This document shows, one piece after another, positions 9,648 through 19,383 of a DNA stretch of 64,000 nt (within the stretch, counting starts at the first letter, position 1; the number at the start of each line of letters is the position of its first letter). The translations under genes were made by a program, and so were the position numbers. The notes under the pieces are model-generated. The model was not told the DNA's origin. It saw only the letters and a program-made list of their open reading frames with translations, and ran no database searches. Source of the stretch: Flagellimonas sediminis (lineage in GTDB: Bacteria > Bacteroidota > Bacteroidia > Flavobacteriales > Flavobacteriaceae); NCBI RefSeq assembly GCF_010500845.1, contig NZ_JAAAMI010000002.1, forward strand, positions 62,001 to 126,000, in the 5' to 3' direction.

Positions 9648-10760
9648 TTATTCGAAGTAGTTAAGGATTCTATAACCTCCTTGTTTCAAAAACTGATCTT
9701 TTTGCATCAATTTTACATCACTCTGCATCATATCCTTAACCAAATCTTGAAGGTCATATTCCGGTACCCATCCCAATTTGTTCTTCGCCTTTGATGGATC
9801 TCCAATTAAAAGGTCAACCTCAGTAGGTCTAAAATATTTTGGGTCTACGGCCAATACTTCCTTGCCAATTTCAATTTGGTAATCAGGATTATTGCAGGCT
9901 TTTACATACGCTTTTTCATTTACACCTTCACCCTTGAACTCCAGTTCAATACCCACTTCGGCAAAACTCATTCGTACAAAATCTCGCACCGGTGTAGTTT
10001 TTCCTGTAGCAATTACCCAATCCTCTGGTTCATCGGCTTGAAGGATCATCCACATCATCCTTATGTAATCTTTAGCGTGTCCCCAATCCCTTTGGGCATC
10101 CAGGTTCCCTAAATAAAGTTTGTCTTGAAGTCCAAGAGCGATTCTGGCGGTTGCCCTTGTAATTTTTCTGGTAACGAAAGTTTCCCCCCTGATAGGTGAT
10201 TCATGGTTGAACAGGATTCCATTGCACGCATACATTCCATAGGCCTCACGATAATTAACTGTAATCCAATAAGCGTACATTTTTGCAACGGCATATGGGC
10301 TCCTTGGATAAAAAGGGGTTGTTTCCGATTGAGGAATTTCCTGAACTTTTCCGTACAACTCGGATGTTGATGCTTGATAGATCCTGGTTTTTTTCTCCAA
10401 ACCTAACAATCTTACGGCTTCCAGTACCCTTAAGGTACCTATACCATCGGCGTTTGCAGTATATTCAGGCGTTTCAAAGGATACCTGAACGTGGCTCATG
10501 GCCGCTAAGTTGTAGATTTCATCTGGTTGTATTTCTTGAATTAGCCTAATTAAGTTGGTGCTGTCCGTCATATCTCCATAATGCAGAATGAATTTCCTGT
10601 TTTCTACATGTGGGTCTTCATACAGATGGTCGATACGATCAGTGTTAAATAGGGAAGAACGTCTCTTAAGACCGTGTACCTCATATCCTTTTTTCAACAA
10701 AAATTCACTTAAGTAGGCTCCATCTTGACCGGTTGCACCGGTAATCAATGCTTTTTTCAT
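9648..10760 (-). CDS. gmd: GDP-mannose 4,6-dehydratase
   Basis: A 370-residue SDR enzyme that makes GDP-4-keto-6-deoxy-D-mannose from GDP-D-mannose, the first step to GDP-L-fucose. The NAD(P) loop is TGATGQDG near residue 7, and the active site is visible in [16 protein letters not shown] and [16 protein letters not shown] (Tyr and Lys). [16 protein letters not shown] is diagnostic for GMD. It heads the minus-strand block fcl-flippase-glycosyltransferases-polymerase and is divergent from the MBOAT gene across a 265-bp gap. Confidence 0.96.
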   Translation of the reverse strand: MKKALITGATGQDGAYLSEFLLKKGYEVHGLKRRSSLFNTDRIDHLYEDPHVENRKFILHYGDMTDSTNLIRLIQEIQPDEIYNLAAMSHVQVSFETPEYTANADGIGTLRVLEAVRLLGLEKKTRIYQASTSELYGKVQEIPQSETTPFYPRSPYAVAKMYAYWITVNYREAYGMYACNGILFNHESPIRGETFVTRKITRATARIALGLQDKLYLGNLDAQRDWGHAKDYIRMMWMILQADEPEDWVIATGKTTPVRDFVRMSFAEVGIELEFKGEGVNEKAYVKACNNPDYQIEIGKEVLAVDPKYFRPTEVDLLIGDPSKAKNKLGWVPEYDLQDLVKDMMQSDVKLMQKDQFLKQGGYRILNYFE

Positions 10761-11025
10761 GCTATGGTTTGTGTTGTACGTAAAGGTTTTTAAGAATAAC
10801 GGACGAATATCCGTAATCGTCTTAACAGGGCAAAAATAGTTCTTTGAAAATACACTATTACCCGATTAAGGAATTATGTTGTATAAATTTGGACCGTTTA
10901 CCGATGACTTACTAACGGACATCCTTATTTTTTATGACGGTATTGTTTACAATGTTAATATTGCATGGTCAAAAATATTGGACCTAATTAAACGTTCGTG
11001 ATTAACCCAGGCCTTAAACTGAACT
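10761..11025. promoter_or_regulatory. Divergent intergenic region between gmd and the MBOAT operon
   Basis: This 265-bp region must hold promoters for both directions. On the minus strand a -7-like element TATTTTTG reads at 10,831-10,838 without a clear -33 box; on the plus strand TAAATTTG lies at 10,884-10,891, also without a good partner. The octamer TAACGGAC occurs twice in the same direction (10,797-10,804 and 10,913-10,920), and the first copy overlaps a small inverted repeat ACGGA-n6-TCCGT at 10,799-10,814. These could be operators; that is inference. Confidence 0.35.
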
Positions 11026-12459
11026 ATGTTATTTAACTCCTTTGATTTTGCGGTATTCTTGCCAATAGTCTTTGTACTGTATTGGTTCGTGACCCAAAAA
11101 AATCTTCGCCAGCAGAATTTTTTGATCGTAGTTGCAAGCTATGTTTTCTATGGTTGGTGGGACTATCGTTTCTTATCACTAATTGTTTTTAGTTCCTTGG
11201 TGGACTATACCATTGGAAGGTTATTGGGTAATACTGAGAACACCGCCAAAAGGAAATTACTTTTGACCACTAGTATCGTGATCAATTTAGGATTTTTGGC
11301 ATTCTTCAAATACTATAATTTCTTTCTTGACAATTTTAAGGCCACATTCAGCTTTTTTGGCCATCCGTTCGATGGTTATACTCTTAATATCATTCTTCCG
11401 GTAGGAATTAGTTTCTATACTTTTCAGACATTGAGTTATACCATAGATGTCTACCGAAAACAATTGGAACCTACCAAAGATCTGTTGGCATTTTTGGCCT
11501 TTGTGAGTTTCTTTCCACAATTGGTAGCCGGTCCTATTGAGCGGGCAACCAATCTATTGCCGCAATTTTACACCAAAAGAAGGTTCGATTACCACAATGC
11601 GGTTATTGGTACTAGGCAAATTCTTTGGGGATTGTTTAAGAAAGTAGTGATTGCCGATCAATGTGCGGAATATGTGAACCTAATTTTTGATCACAGTACA
11701 GATTATGGAGGAGTAACTTTGTTACTGGGAGCCTTTTTATTCGCTTTTCAAATTTATGGTGATTTTTCGGGTTACTCCGATATTGCCATAGGTACCTCAA
11801 AATTGTTCGGATTCAATCTCATGCAAAATTTTGCGTATCCCTATTTCTCAAGGGATATTGCCGAGTTTTGGCGTAGGTGGCATATTTCCTTGTCTACCTG
11901 GTTCAGGGATTACCTCTATATTCCCCTGGGAGGTAGTAGGGGTGGACTTTGGATGAAGATTAGGAATACCTTTATCATTTTTTTGGTCAGCGGGTTCTGG
12001 CACGGTGCCAATTGGACCTTCATTGTTTGGGGTGGATTAAATGCCTTGTATTTTTTACCACTTCTGCTATCCAAAACCAATAGAAGAAACTTGGATGTTG
12101 TGGCCCAAAACTCAACTTTGCCAACCGTCAGGGAATTTTTTCAGATAGCCGTCACCTTTTTGCTCACTATATTGGCATGGGTGTTTTTTAGGGCGGAGAA
12201 CCTTTCCCACGCTTTTGCCTATTTGGGTGCGATATTTACCAAAATTGGGGAGCCTTTGGCCTTTACACCTTGGTCATTGTTCATTTTCTTGACTTTACTT
12301 CTTATTATGGAATGGATGGGTAGAAGGGAGCAATTTGCCATAGAGAAAATTGGATCCAACTGGAAACTTCCTTTACGATGGGCCTTTTATTTGATTATCT
12401 GTCTTTGTATCATCGGTTCCATGGACAATCAGCAAGACTTTATTTATTTTCAATTTTAG
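11026..12459 (+). CDS. MBOAT-family polysaccharide O-acetyltransferase (AlgI-like)
   Basis: A 477-residue polytopic membrane protein of the MBOAT family, like AlgI and DltB, which passes acyl groups from the cytoplasm across the inner membrane. The N-terminal LFNSFDFAVFLPIVFVLYW is typical of AlgI-like proteins. The active-site His is H326 in SGFWHGANWTFIVWGGLNA, preceded by AEFWRRWHISLSTWFRDY. The next gene, three bases downstream, is an SGNH-type protein, the usual partner that completes transfer to the exported glycan. Third O-acyltransferase of the locus. Confidence 0.93.
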   Translation: MLFNSFDFAVFLPIVFVLYWFVTQKNLRQQNFLIVVASYVFYGWWDYRFLSLIVFSSLVDYTIGRLLGNTENTAKRKLLLTTSIVINLGFLAFFKYYNFFLDNFKATFSFFGHPFDGYTLNIILPVGISFYTFQTLSYTIDVYRKQLEPTKDLLAFLAFVSFFPQLVAGPIERATNLLPQFYTKRRFDYHNAVIGTRQILWGLFKKVVIADQCAEYVNLIFDHSTDYGGVTLLLGAFLFAFQIYGDFSGYSDIAIGTSKLFGFNLMQNFAYPYFSRDIAEFWRRWHISLSTWFRDYLYIPLGGSRGGLWMKIRNTFIIFLVSGFWHGANWTFIVWGGLNALYFLPLLLSKTNRRNLDVVAQNSTLPTVREFFQIAVTFLLTILAWVFFRAENLSHAFAYLGAIFTKIGEPLAFTPWSLFIFLTLLLIMEWMGRREQFAIEKIGSNWKLPLRWAFYLIICLCIIGSMDNQQDFIYFQF

Positions 12460-12462
12460 GAT

Positions 12463-13533
12463 ATGAAAAGGTTTTTGGTTCAGTTCGGCGTAATTTCAAT
12501 CCTAATCCTAATCATCTGTTTTGGATTGTCACAGGTTACTTTTTCTGATGATTTCATTAGTTACAAGACAAAAGATACTGCTTATAAAAAAATAGGATGG
12601 AACCTTCATTTGATAAATGAAGAACCGGAGCGTATAAATAACAGTGTTATTTTTCTGGGCTCCTCATTGGTTCAAGGGGCAATCAACGATTCCCTTATGC
12701 AGGCCAATGGCATTAACGCTATTAACATGGGAGTGCCGCATAATGGTAATGAACTTTGGCTCTATTTTTTGGATAGATTGAAAGATAAAAATCCTAAAAA
12801 AGTCATTTTCCTAAAAGGAAAAACACCGTTTCAAGGATTACATAAGCTTACTCCATTGCTATTCAACTCTTCTAAATTGATAGCCAATGGTCAGAGCATC
12901 AACAAAGACTATATAGAATTTGTTTTCAAAAAGTCCAAATTGACCTTGGAGTACCTTTTCTTTAATCTCTTTGGTGATAATACTTCCAACCTTGAATATG
13001 ATAAATTTTTGAAAAACCAATATGGAGTCGTGTTTGTTAAGGATACTATTTCCAGAGGATATTATGATGAGGTTGTTCAAGAAAAAAAAATCAAAGACAG
13101 TGATGAGTATTATAATCTTTATAAGAACGATTTTCGTTACCAAAAGGAAGTTGGTAAGGATAATTTCATGACCAATTTCCGGGTTTTAAAACGAAGACTT
13201 GTCATTGATTATTGGGTTGGCAACAATTACATTTCCAACATTTGGTCACAGGAGAGGTTTGCTGACGAAATGATTCAAATTGGACTGAATAATGGGATCG
13301 ATATCCAAAAGATCTACATCCCTAAACTGGTGGATGTGAACCATTATTCCGGTTATGAACGAAGTGATTACAAAGCAGTCCCATCTGATTCCGTTGGAAT
13401 CCTGTCCCTTGATGATCATGGGTTTTTAAAAGAACATGCTCTTTGGGGCGATTTTGATCATTTGGATGAAGAAGGTGCCAATCTTTATACCCAAAAACTT
13501 ATCGAGATATTTGGCAAGGAACTAAAGGATTGA
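12463..13533 (+). CDS. SGNH/GDSL-like membrane-anchored O-acetylation partner protein
   Basis: A 356-residue protein with one N-terminal membrane segment (about residues 7-22), the rest presumably periplasmic. IFLGSSLVQG near residues 63-70 fits the first SGNH block (nucleophile Ser), and DFDHLDEEGANLY near 330-342 fits the D-x-x-H block that ends SGNH hydrolases. Overall similarity to known families is weak. It starts three bases after the MBOAT gene, like AlgJ/AlgX or DltD beside their MBOAT partners, so it probably delivers acetyl groups to the polymer. The gene is more AT-rich than its neighbour. Confidence 0.7.
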   Translation: MKRFLVQFGVISILILIICFGLSQVTFSDDFISYKTKDTAYKKIGWNLHLINEEPERINNSVIFLGSSLVQGAINDSLMQANGINAINMGVPHNGNELWLYFLDRLKDKNPKKVIFLKGKTPFQGLHKLTPLLFNSSKLIANGQSINKDYIEFVFKKSKLTLEYLFFNLFGDNTSNLEYDKFLKNQYGVVFVKDTISRGYYDEVVQEKKIKDSDEYYNLYKNDFRYQKEVGKDNFMTNFRVLKRRLVIDYWVGNNYISNIWSQERFADEMIQIGLNNGIDIQKIYIPKLVDVNHYSGYERSDYKAVPSDSVGILSLDDHGFLKEHALWGDFDHLDEEGANLYTQKLIEIFGKELKD

Positions 13534-13576
13534 GGAGCTAATTAGGACCGCTGGATTTGGTGGTCAACGATTTTCA

Positions 13577-14599
13577 CTATGCTTTGTAGCTTCTATACCA
13601 ATTCACAAATTGATGGACCCCATCAGCAATGTTGGTTTTTGGGGAATACCCGTAATCCTGATGAAGCTCGCTGACATCTGACCATGTTTTTTCCATATCA
13701 CCAGGTTGCATGGGCAAAAATTCAATTTCGGGTGTTTTACCAAGGGATTCACCTATTTCGGTAATAAAATCCATCAATTTTACTGGGTTACCGGCGCCAA
13801 TATTATAAATTTTGTACAGGGGCCGTTCGGTTTTTTCGTTGTATGAATCTTGAAGTACACGGATCACGCCGTCAACAATATCATCAATATATGTAAAATC
13901 CCGTTCCATTTTACCCAGGTTAAAGGCTTTTATAGGAAGTCCTTTTTCAATGGCCTCGGTAAACAGATAAATGGCCATATCAGGTCTCCCCCAAGGTCCG
14001 TAAACCGTAAAAAATCGAAGCCCGGTAGTTTTGATGCCAAAAAGATGGCTATAGGCATGGGCCATCAACTCATTGCTTTTTTTGGTTGCGGCATAAAGGC
14101 TTACAGGTTGGTCAACATCTTGATCTGTATGGAACGGTATTTCATCATTCAGGCCATAAACGCTGGAACTACTGGCATATACCAAATGATTGATGTTGAA
14201 ATTTCGGCAACATTCAAGAACATTCAAGAATCCGACCACGTTGCTGTCTATATAAGGTTCCGGATTGTCAATACTGAACCGGACACCTGCTTGGGCCGCA
14301 AGGGAACAAACTGCATCAAATCTTTCCTTTCTGAATAATTTTGGGAGTTTCTCCCGGTTCTCCAGGTCCATTCTAATAAATTTGAACCTCGTCCCATATT
14401 TTTCACTGGCACAGAGTATATTGAAAGCAGTGGCATCTATTTGATTGATTCCAAGTTCGGCGAGCCTTGCAAATTTTAGTTTTACATTGTAGTATCCATT
14501 GATGTTGTCCAGACCAACAACCTCGTGTCCCAGTTCAATCAATTTTTTGGAGACATGAAAGCCGATAAAGCCGGCAGCTCCTGTTACCAATATTTTCAA
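13577..14599 (-). CDS. UDP-glucuronate 4-epimerase (CapI/LpsL-like)
   Basis: A 340-residue extended SDR. GAAGFIG at residues 7-13 is the NAD loop; VYASSSSVYGLNDEIPF and SLYAATKKSNELMAHAYSHL give the Ser/Thr and Y-x3-K active site; TGLRFFTVYGPWGRPDMA is characteristic of the UDP-glucuronate epimerase branch rather than GalE. It interconverts UDP-glucuronate and UDP-galacturonate. It follows ugd, the UDP-glucuronate producer, on the same strand 100 bp downstream, with a terminator hairpin in between, so it probably has its own promoter. Confidence 0.88.
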   Translation of the reverse strand: MKILVTGAAGFIGFHVSKKLIELGHEVVGLDNINGYYNVKLKFARLAELGINQIDATAFNILCASEKYGTRFKFIRMDLENREKLPKLFRKERFDAVCSLAAQAGVRFSIDNPEPYIDSNVVGFLNVLECCRNFNINHLVYASSSSVYGLNDEIPFHTDQDVDQPVSLYAATKKSNELMAHAYSHLFGIKTTGLRFFTVYGPWGRPDMAIYLFTEAIEKGLPIKAFNLGKMERDFTYIDDIVDGVIRVLQDSYNEKTERPLYKIYNIGAGNPVKLMDFITEIGESLGKTPEIEFLPMQPGDMEKTWSDVSELHQDYGYSPKTNIADGVHQFVNWYRSYKA

Positions 14600-14644
14600 A
14601 AGAAATAAATTTTATTGTACAAAGGTATTAAGAATCCTGTATTA

Positions 14645-14676
14645 AAAAAGCCCATGTCTTTAAGGCACGGGCTTTT
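14645..14676 (-). terminator. Rho-independent terminator downstream of ugd
   Basis: An inverted repeat with arms of 11 bases (one A/C mismatch): AAAAGCCC-A-TG and CA-C-GGGCTTTT around a 9-base loop. Read on the minus strand, the stem is followed by a run of six T, as expected for termination of ugd transcription before the epimerase gene. Confidence 0.75.
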
Positions 14677-14700
14677 CAATGTTACGATAAACGTAATATA

Positions 14701-16098
14701 TTAAGATTCTCCAATTTTATAATAATCAAATCCCATTTCCTGCATCTTTGCTTTATCCAGCATTCTTCTACCGTCAAAAACGAAAGCAGGCTTTAACATG
14801 TTATCATGGATTTGATTCCAATCATAGGTTTTAAATTCATCCCATTCGGTTAAAATGGCAATGGCATGGGCATCTTTGGTCGCTTCCATGTAATCCGTTG
14901 TCACCTTAAGAAGTTTGCGGTTTTCCTCTTCAGATCTTGTTCCTAGGTAGTCCAGGTCGCTATAGATTTGTTCTTCACCAACTTGAGGGTCATAGACAAC
15001 TATGTTGGCCTGTTCTTCTAACAAAAGATTGGCCACATATATAGCCGCTGACTCTCTCGTGTCGTTGGTGTCCTTTTTAAAAGCCCACCCATAAAATACA
15101 ATTTTTTTACCTGAAACAGTATTAAACATGGTGGAGATAATGTTGTCAGCAAACCTGGTTTTTTGGTAATCATTCATGATAATTACCTGCTCCCAATAAT
15201 CCGCCACTTCATTCAAGCCAAAACTTTTGGCGATATAGACCAAATTCAGAATATCCTTTTGAAAACATGATCCCCCGAATCCCACTGATGCATTCAAGAA
15301 TTTGGCACCTATTCGACTGTCATGCCCAATGGCCCTTGAAACCTCTGCTATATTGGCTTCTGTTCTTTCACAGAGCGCAGAAATGGAATTAATGGAGGAT
15401 ACCCGTTGAGCCAAAAATGCATTGGCTACCAATTTGGAAAGTTCTGAAGACCATACATTGGTTTGCAAAATCCTTTCTTTTGGGAGCCAGTTTTCGTAAA
15501 CAGCACTTAATAAATTCTTGGCTTCCTGTCCAGATGGAGTATCATCACCACCGATAAGTACACGGTCAGCATGTAAAAGATCTTCAATGGCCGTACCTTC
15601 GGCAAGAAACTCAGGATTGGATAAAATCTCGAATCTCACATTGTTCCCGGTATTGTGAAGAATACTTTTAATGGCCTCTGCAGTTCTTACAGGTAGCGTG
15701 GATTTTTCCACAACTATCTTATCATTGGTCGCTACCCTGGCTATATTTCTGGCACAGAGCTCGATAAATTTTAAATCTGCAGCTTGTCCTTTTCCCTTTC
15801 CATAAGTTTTGGTAGGGGTGTTTACAGAAATGAAAATCATGTCGGCCTCATCTATGGCCTTATCCACATCGGTGGAAAAGAAAAGGTTTTTACCCCTTGA
15901 ATTGAACACGATTTCAGACAACCCTGGTTCATAAACCGGTAATTTATCTGGGTTTTCATGATTCCAAAGATCAATTCTTTTTTGATTTATGTCTACAACT
16001 GTAACTTTAACATCAGGGCATTTATGCGCAATTACGGACATGGTTGGTCCTCCTACATAACCTGCACCGATACAACAGATGTTTGAGATTTTTTTCAT
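14701..16098 (-). CDS. ugd: UDP-glucose 6-dehydrogenase
   Basis: A 465-residue NAD-dependent enzyme oxidising UDP-glucose twice to UDP-glucuronate. GAGYVG at residues 11-16 binds [22 protein letters not shown] is the central family signature; the catalytic Cys is in [18 protein letters not shown]. Its length and [12 protein letters not shown] start place it in the long (animal-like) UGDH branch that is common in Bacteroidota. Together with the downstream 4-epimerase it supplies uronic acids to the polymer. It is divergent from the aminotransferase operon. Confidence 0.95.
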   Translation of the reverse strand: MKKISNICCIGAGYVGGPTMSVIAHKCPDVKVTVVDINQKRIDLWNHENPDKLPVYEPGLSEIVFNSRGKNLFFSTDVDKAIDEADMIFISVNTPTKTYGKGKGQAADLKFIELCARNIARVATNDKIVVEKSTLPVRTAEAIKSILHNTGNNVRFEILSNPEFLAEGTAIEDLLHADRVLIGGDDTPSGQEAKNLLSAVYENWLPKERILQTNVWSSELSKLVANAFLAQRVSSINSISALCERTEANIAEVSRAIGHDSRIGAKFLNASVGFGGSCFQKDILNLVYIAKSFGLNEVADYWEQVIIMNDYQKTRFADNIISTMFNTVSGKKIVFYGWAFKKDTNDTRESAAIYVANLLLEEQANIVVYDPQVGEEQIYSDLDYLGTRSEEENRKLLKVTTDYMEATKDAHAIAILTEWDEFKTYDWNQIHDNMLKPAFVFDGRRMLDKAKMQEMGFDYYKIGES

Positions 16099-16210
16099 TG
16101 TGAGATTTTTTAATTTCTAAAAGGAGTGCAAATATCAAAAACAAACGTTAAAGGAGAGTTTAAATTATGGTAAATGTCACAAATCATCGGTAAGATTGAA
16201 TTTTAACGAG

Positions 16211-16245
16211 TTTTTGGCACATAGGACGATAAGTTGCGATATTTG
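16211..16245 (+). promoter_or_regulatory. Candidate Bacteroidota promoter of the aminotransferase-wza-wzc operon
   Basis: A TTTTTG at 16,211-16,216 is followed after 21 bases by GATATTTG (16,238-16,245), one base off the Bacteroidota -7 consensus TAnnTTTG. The start codon is 51 bases downstream. On the minus strand the same octamer GATATTTG occurs at 16,129-16,136 facing ugd, so the two divergent promoters may share the variant. Prediction only. Confidence 0.4.
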
Positions 16246-16295
16246 TTTTGCAGAAGAAAGCTAGGTACTACTTTTATACTGAATAACACCCAAAC

Positions 16296-17429
16296 ATGGA
16301 AAATATCCTACTTAAGAAAATCTGGCTTTCTCCCCCTCACATTGGTGAAAAAGAGAAGGTTTATGTGGAAGAGGCCTTTCATACCAATTGGATCGCCCCT
16401 TTGGGACCCAACGTCCATAATTTTGAAAAAGCCATTGAAGAATTCGTTGGAAACGATGTGCATGCCGCTTGTTTAAGTTCGGGTACAGCAGCTATTCATT
16501 TGGGCCTGCAATTATTAGGAGTAGGTGTTGGTGATGAGGTTCTATGCCAGAGCTTCACATTTTCCGCTTCGGCCAATCCAATTGCCTATTTGGGGGCAAC
16601 CCCCGTGTTTGTTGACAGTGAACCCCAAACATGGAATATTTCTCCCGAACTTCTTGAAACAGCCATCATGGACAGAATGGCAAGGGGAAAGAAACCCAAA
16701 GCCATTGTGGCCGTACACCTGTATGGCACACCTTATCAAGTGGACGCAGTTCATGCCATAGCACAAGAATACGGGATTCCAGTAGTGGAAGATAGTGCCG
16801 AGGCACTTGGAAGTTCTTATAAAGGATTCAATTGTGGGAGTTTTGGTGAAATAGGGATACTTTCTTTTAATGGTAATAAGATTATCACTACATCTGGTGG
16901 TGGTGCCCTTTTGTGCAAAGATAAAAAAATGAAGGAAAAGGCAGTTTTCTTGGCTACCCAGGCCAGGGACAATGCACCACATTACCAACACTCACATATT
17001 GGTTACAATTATAGGATGAGTAATGTACTGGCGGGCATTGGCCGCGGACAGATGCAAGTGTTGGAAGATAGGGTTGCGGCTAGAAGGGCCAATTTTGAAT
17101 ATTACAGAAAAAACTTATCAAATACTCCAGGAATACTATTTCCTGAGGAAATGGAGGGCAGTTTTTCCAATAGATGGTTAACTTGCGTTTTAACCCCTTC
17201 ATTTGAGATAAGGGAAAGATTGAGGGTGGCTCTTGAAAACGAGAACATTGAGTCAAGGCCGCTTTGGAAACCCATGCATTTGCAGCCTGTTTACCAAAAT
17301 GCCATTTCATATGTAAATGGGATAAGTGAGGATCTTTTTGAAAAGGGACTATGTTTGCCAAGCGGGTCCAGTCTTGAAGAAGACGATTTGGAAAGAATTT
17401 GCGCAATTGTTAAAAACGAACTGAAATGA
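16296..17429 (+). CDS. DegT/DnrJ/EryC1 sugar aminotransferase (PglE-like)
   Basis: A 377-residue PLP enzyme. The Schiff-base Lys is K195 in SFNGNKIITTSGGGAL, with DSAEALGSSYKG before it and the fold-type I start IWLSPPHIGEKE. This branch aminates a UDP-4-keto-6-deoxy-sugar, as PglE does in the UDP-bacillosamine route. It overlaps by four bases (ATGA) the gene for a PglF/CapD-like dehydratase that would make that keto sugar, which strongly supports the pairing. The PglD-like acetyltransferase that would complete the route is not here; a candidate is at 47,870-48,532. Confidence 0.9.
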   Translation: MENILLKKIWLSPPHIGEKEKVYVEEAFHTNWIAPLGPNVHNFEKAIEEFVGNDVHAACLSSGTAAIHLGLQLLGVGVGDEVLCQSFTFSASANPIAYLGATPVFVDSEPQTWNISPELLETAIMDRMARGKKPKAIVAVHLYGTPYQVDAVHAIAQEYGIPVVEDSAEALGSSYKGFNCGSFGEIGILSFNGNKIITTSGGGALLCKDKKMKEKAVFLATQARDNAPHYQHSHIGYNYRMSNVLAGIGRGQMQVLEDRVAARRANFEYYRKNLSNTPGILFPEEMEGSFSNRWLTCVLTPSFEIRERLRVALENENIESRPLWKPMHLQPVYQNAISYVNGISEDLFEKGLCLPSGSSLEEDDLERICAIVKNELK

Positions 17430-19372
17430 TAAGGGAGTATTTCTACAAAAGAGGTAAGCGCTACGCCTCCAAATGGACAGTTTTACTGATTGATCTTAGC
17501 ATTGTTTCGGTGGCCTTTATCCTTGCCTATTTTATCCGGTTCAATTTGAGCTTTAATTTTGATGTTCAAAAACTTTGGGCACAACTTCCGATCATGGTGG
17601 CTTTGTTCCTTTTGGCATTTCTGTCCGCGGGAAGTTACAAAGGTGTGGTAAGACATACCGGTATAAAAGACGTTTATGCCATTTTCAATGCGGTTTGTTT
17701 GGCCAGTATCGGAGCAATTGGTGTAGTGATGGTCAACCGGTATTTTGATTGGGTGGATGGTTTTACCATTCCGTTGTCCATTATCATTATCAATAGTTTG
17801 ATTTCGTTTTTGGCTTTGTCCGCTTCCAGGTTTGTATTTAAAATTGCCTATGAAAGTTTGATGAACCAAAGTAAATCCCCCGTTAAGAACCTGATTATTT
17901 ATGGAGCTGGGGAGTCTGGTATCATTACTTACAACACACTTACCAACCATTCTAAAATGAAGGTTAAGGTTATTGGTTTTGTGGACAATAGTCAAAAAAA
18001 GGTGGGTAAACAGATCAATGGGGTAAAGGTGTATGGGAAGTCTATTCTAACCGAGCAGTTTGTTAAATACAACAATATTTCGGAGGTTATTTTTTCTATT
18101 CAAAATATCAGGCCAAAACAATTGAGGACCTTGGTCAATGAGATTGTGGATTTACCTGTAAAAGTCAAGATTGTTCCTCCTGTAGAGGATTGGATTAATG
18201 GAGAATTGAAGGTTTCCCAGATAAAACGGGTTCAGATCGAGGATTTGCTGGACAGACCCCCAATTGAAATCAAGAACAGTAAGGTGTTGAAGGATTTTGA
18301 GGACAAGGTCATCATGGTAACCGGTGGGGCCGGATCCATAGGTAGTGAACTTGTCAGACAAATCTGCAAATACAATTATAGAACGCTTATTGTTGTGGAC
18401 CAGGCGGAATCTGCGCTTTACGATCTTCAACAAGAACTGAAACAAGCTGGGTTCTTCAATTTTGTACCCATTGTAGGTGACATTCGGGACAAAAACAAAA
18501 TGAGAACTTTGTTCGAAGAGTACAGACCTGACAGAATATTCCATGCCGCAGCATACAAGCACGTTCCTTTAATGGAACAGAACCCTTACGAAGCGGTTAA
18601 GATCAATGTGGCCGGCACCAAAACAATAGTAGATTTATCCTTGGAGTATGACGTGGAAAAATTTGTTTTTGTTTCTACGGACAAAGCGGTAAACCCTACC
18701 AACGTGATGGGGGCTACCAAACGAATTGCCGAAATGTACATTAGTTGCAGACAGCAAGAAGGGAAAACCAAGTTTATCACCACTCGTTTCGGAAACGTGT
18801 TGGGATCTAATGGTTCCGTTATTCCGCTTTTCAGGAAACAAATTGAAAAGGGAGGCCCATTAACAGTTACCCATAAAGATATTACGCGGTATTTCATGAC
18901 CATTCCCGAAGCTTCCCAATTGGTTTTGGAAGCCGGGGCTATGGGTAAGGGCGGTGAGATATTCATTTTCGATATGGGTGAATCCGTCAAGATCATGGAC
19001 CTCGCCAAGAACATGATAAGACTATCCGGTTTCCATTACCCTGACGAAATAGATATTAAGATAACCGGTTTAAGACCAGGTGAAAAATTGTATGAAGAGC
19101 TACTGGCGAATGGTGAAAATACCTTGCCCACCTATCATGACAAGATCATGATCAGCAAAATAAGGGAAATTGATTATGCGAGGACCAGGAACATGATAGA
19201 TGAGCTATGCATATCCAATCTGTTTTTCAAGGATAATGTTGTTCAAATAATGAAAAGTATTGTTCCCGAATACATTTCCAACAATTCTGATTTTTGTAAA
19301 TTGGACAAAAACAATCACCAAGCAGAGGTTAAGGAAGCCACCGAAGCTGGATTGCCACAACTCAATAACTAA
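17426..19372 (+). CDS. Membrane-bound nucleotide-sugar 4,6-dehydratase (CapD/WbpM/PglF-like)
   Basis: A 648-residue protein. Four membrane helices (residues about 15-140) are followed by a first Rossmann-like domain (IYGAGESGIITYNTL) and by the catalytic SDR domain from about residue 294 (VTGGAGSIGSELVRQI). The active site is the S-M-K version (VSTDKAVNPTNVMGATKRI, Met in place of Tyr), as in PglF and WbpM. It should convert UDP-GlcNAc to the 4-keto-6-deoxy sugar used by the preceding aminotransferase. It is a dehydratase, not a phosphoglycosyl transferase: the WcaJ-type C-terminal domain is absent. It is followed closely by wza. Confidence 0.93.
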   Translation: MIREYFYKRGKRYASKWTVLLIDLSIVSVAFILAYFIRFNLSFNFDVQKLWAQLPIMVALFLLAFLSAGSYKGVVRHTGIKDVYAIFNAVCLASIGAIGVVMVNRYFDWVDGFTIPLSIIIINSLISFLALSASRFVFKIAYESLMNQSKSPVKNLIIYGAGESGIITYNTLTNHSKMKVKVIGFVDNSQKKVGKQINGVKVYGKSILTEQFVKYNNISEVIFSIQNIRPKQLRTLVNEIVDLPVKVKIVPPVEDWINGELKVSQIKRVQIEDLLDRPPIEIKNSKVLKDFEDKVIMVTGGAGSIGSELVRQICKYNYRTLIVVDQAESALYDLQQELKQAGFFNFVPIVGDIRDKNKMRTLFEEYRPDRIFHAAAYKHVPLMEQNPYEAVKINVAGTKTIVDLSLEYDVEKFVFVSTDKAVNPTNVMGATKRIAEMYISCRQQEGKTKFITTRFGNVLGSNGSVIPLFRKQIEKGGPLTVTHKDITRYFMTIPEASQLVLEAGAMGKGGEIFIFDMGESVKIMDLAKNMIRLSGFHYPDEIDIKITGLRPGEKLYEELLANGENTLPTYHDKIMISKIREIDYARTRNMIDELCISNLFFKDNVVQIMKSIVPEYISNNSDFCKLDKNNHQAEVKEATEAGLPQLNN

Positions 19373-19383
19373 AACAAAATTCA

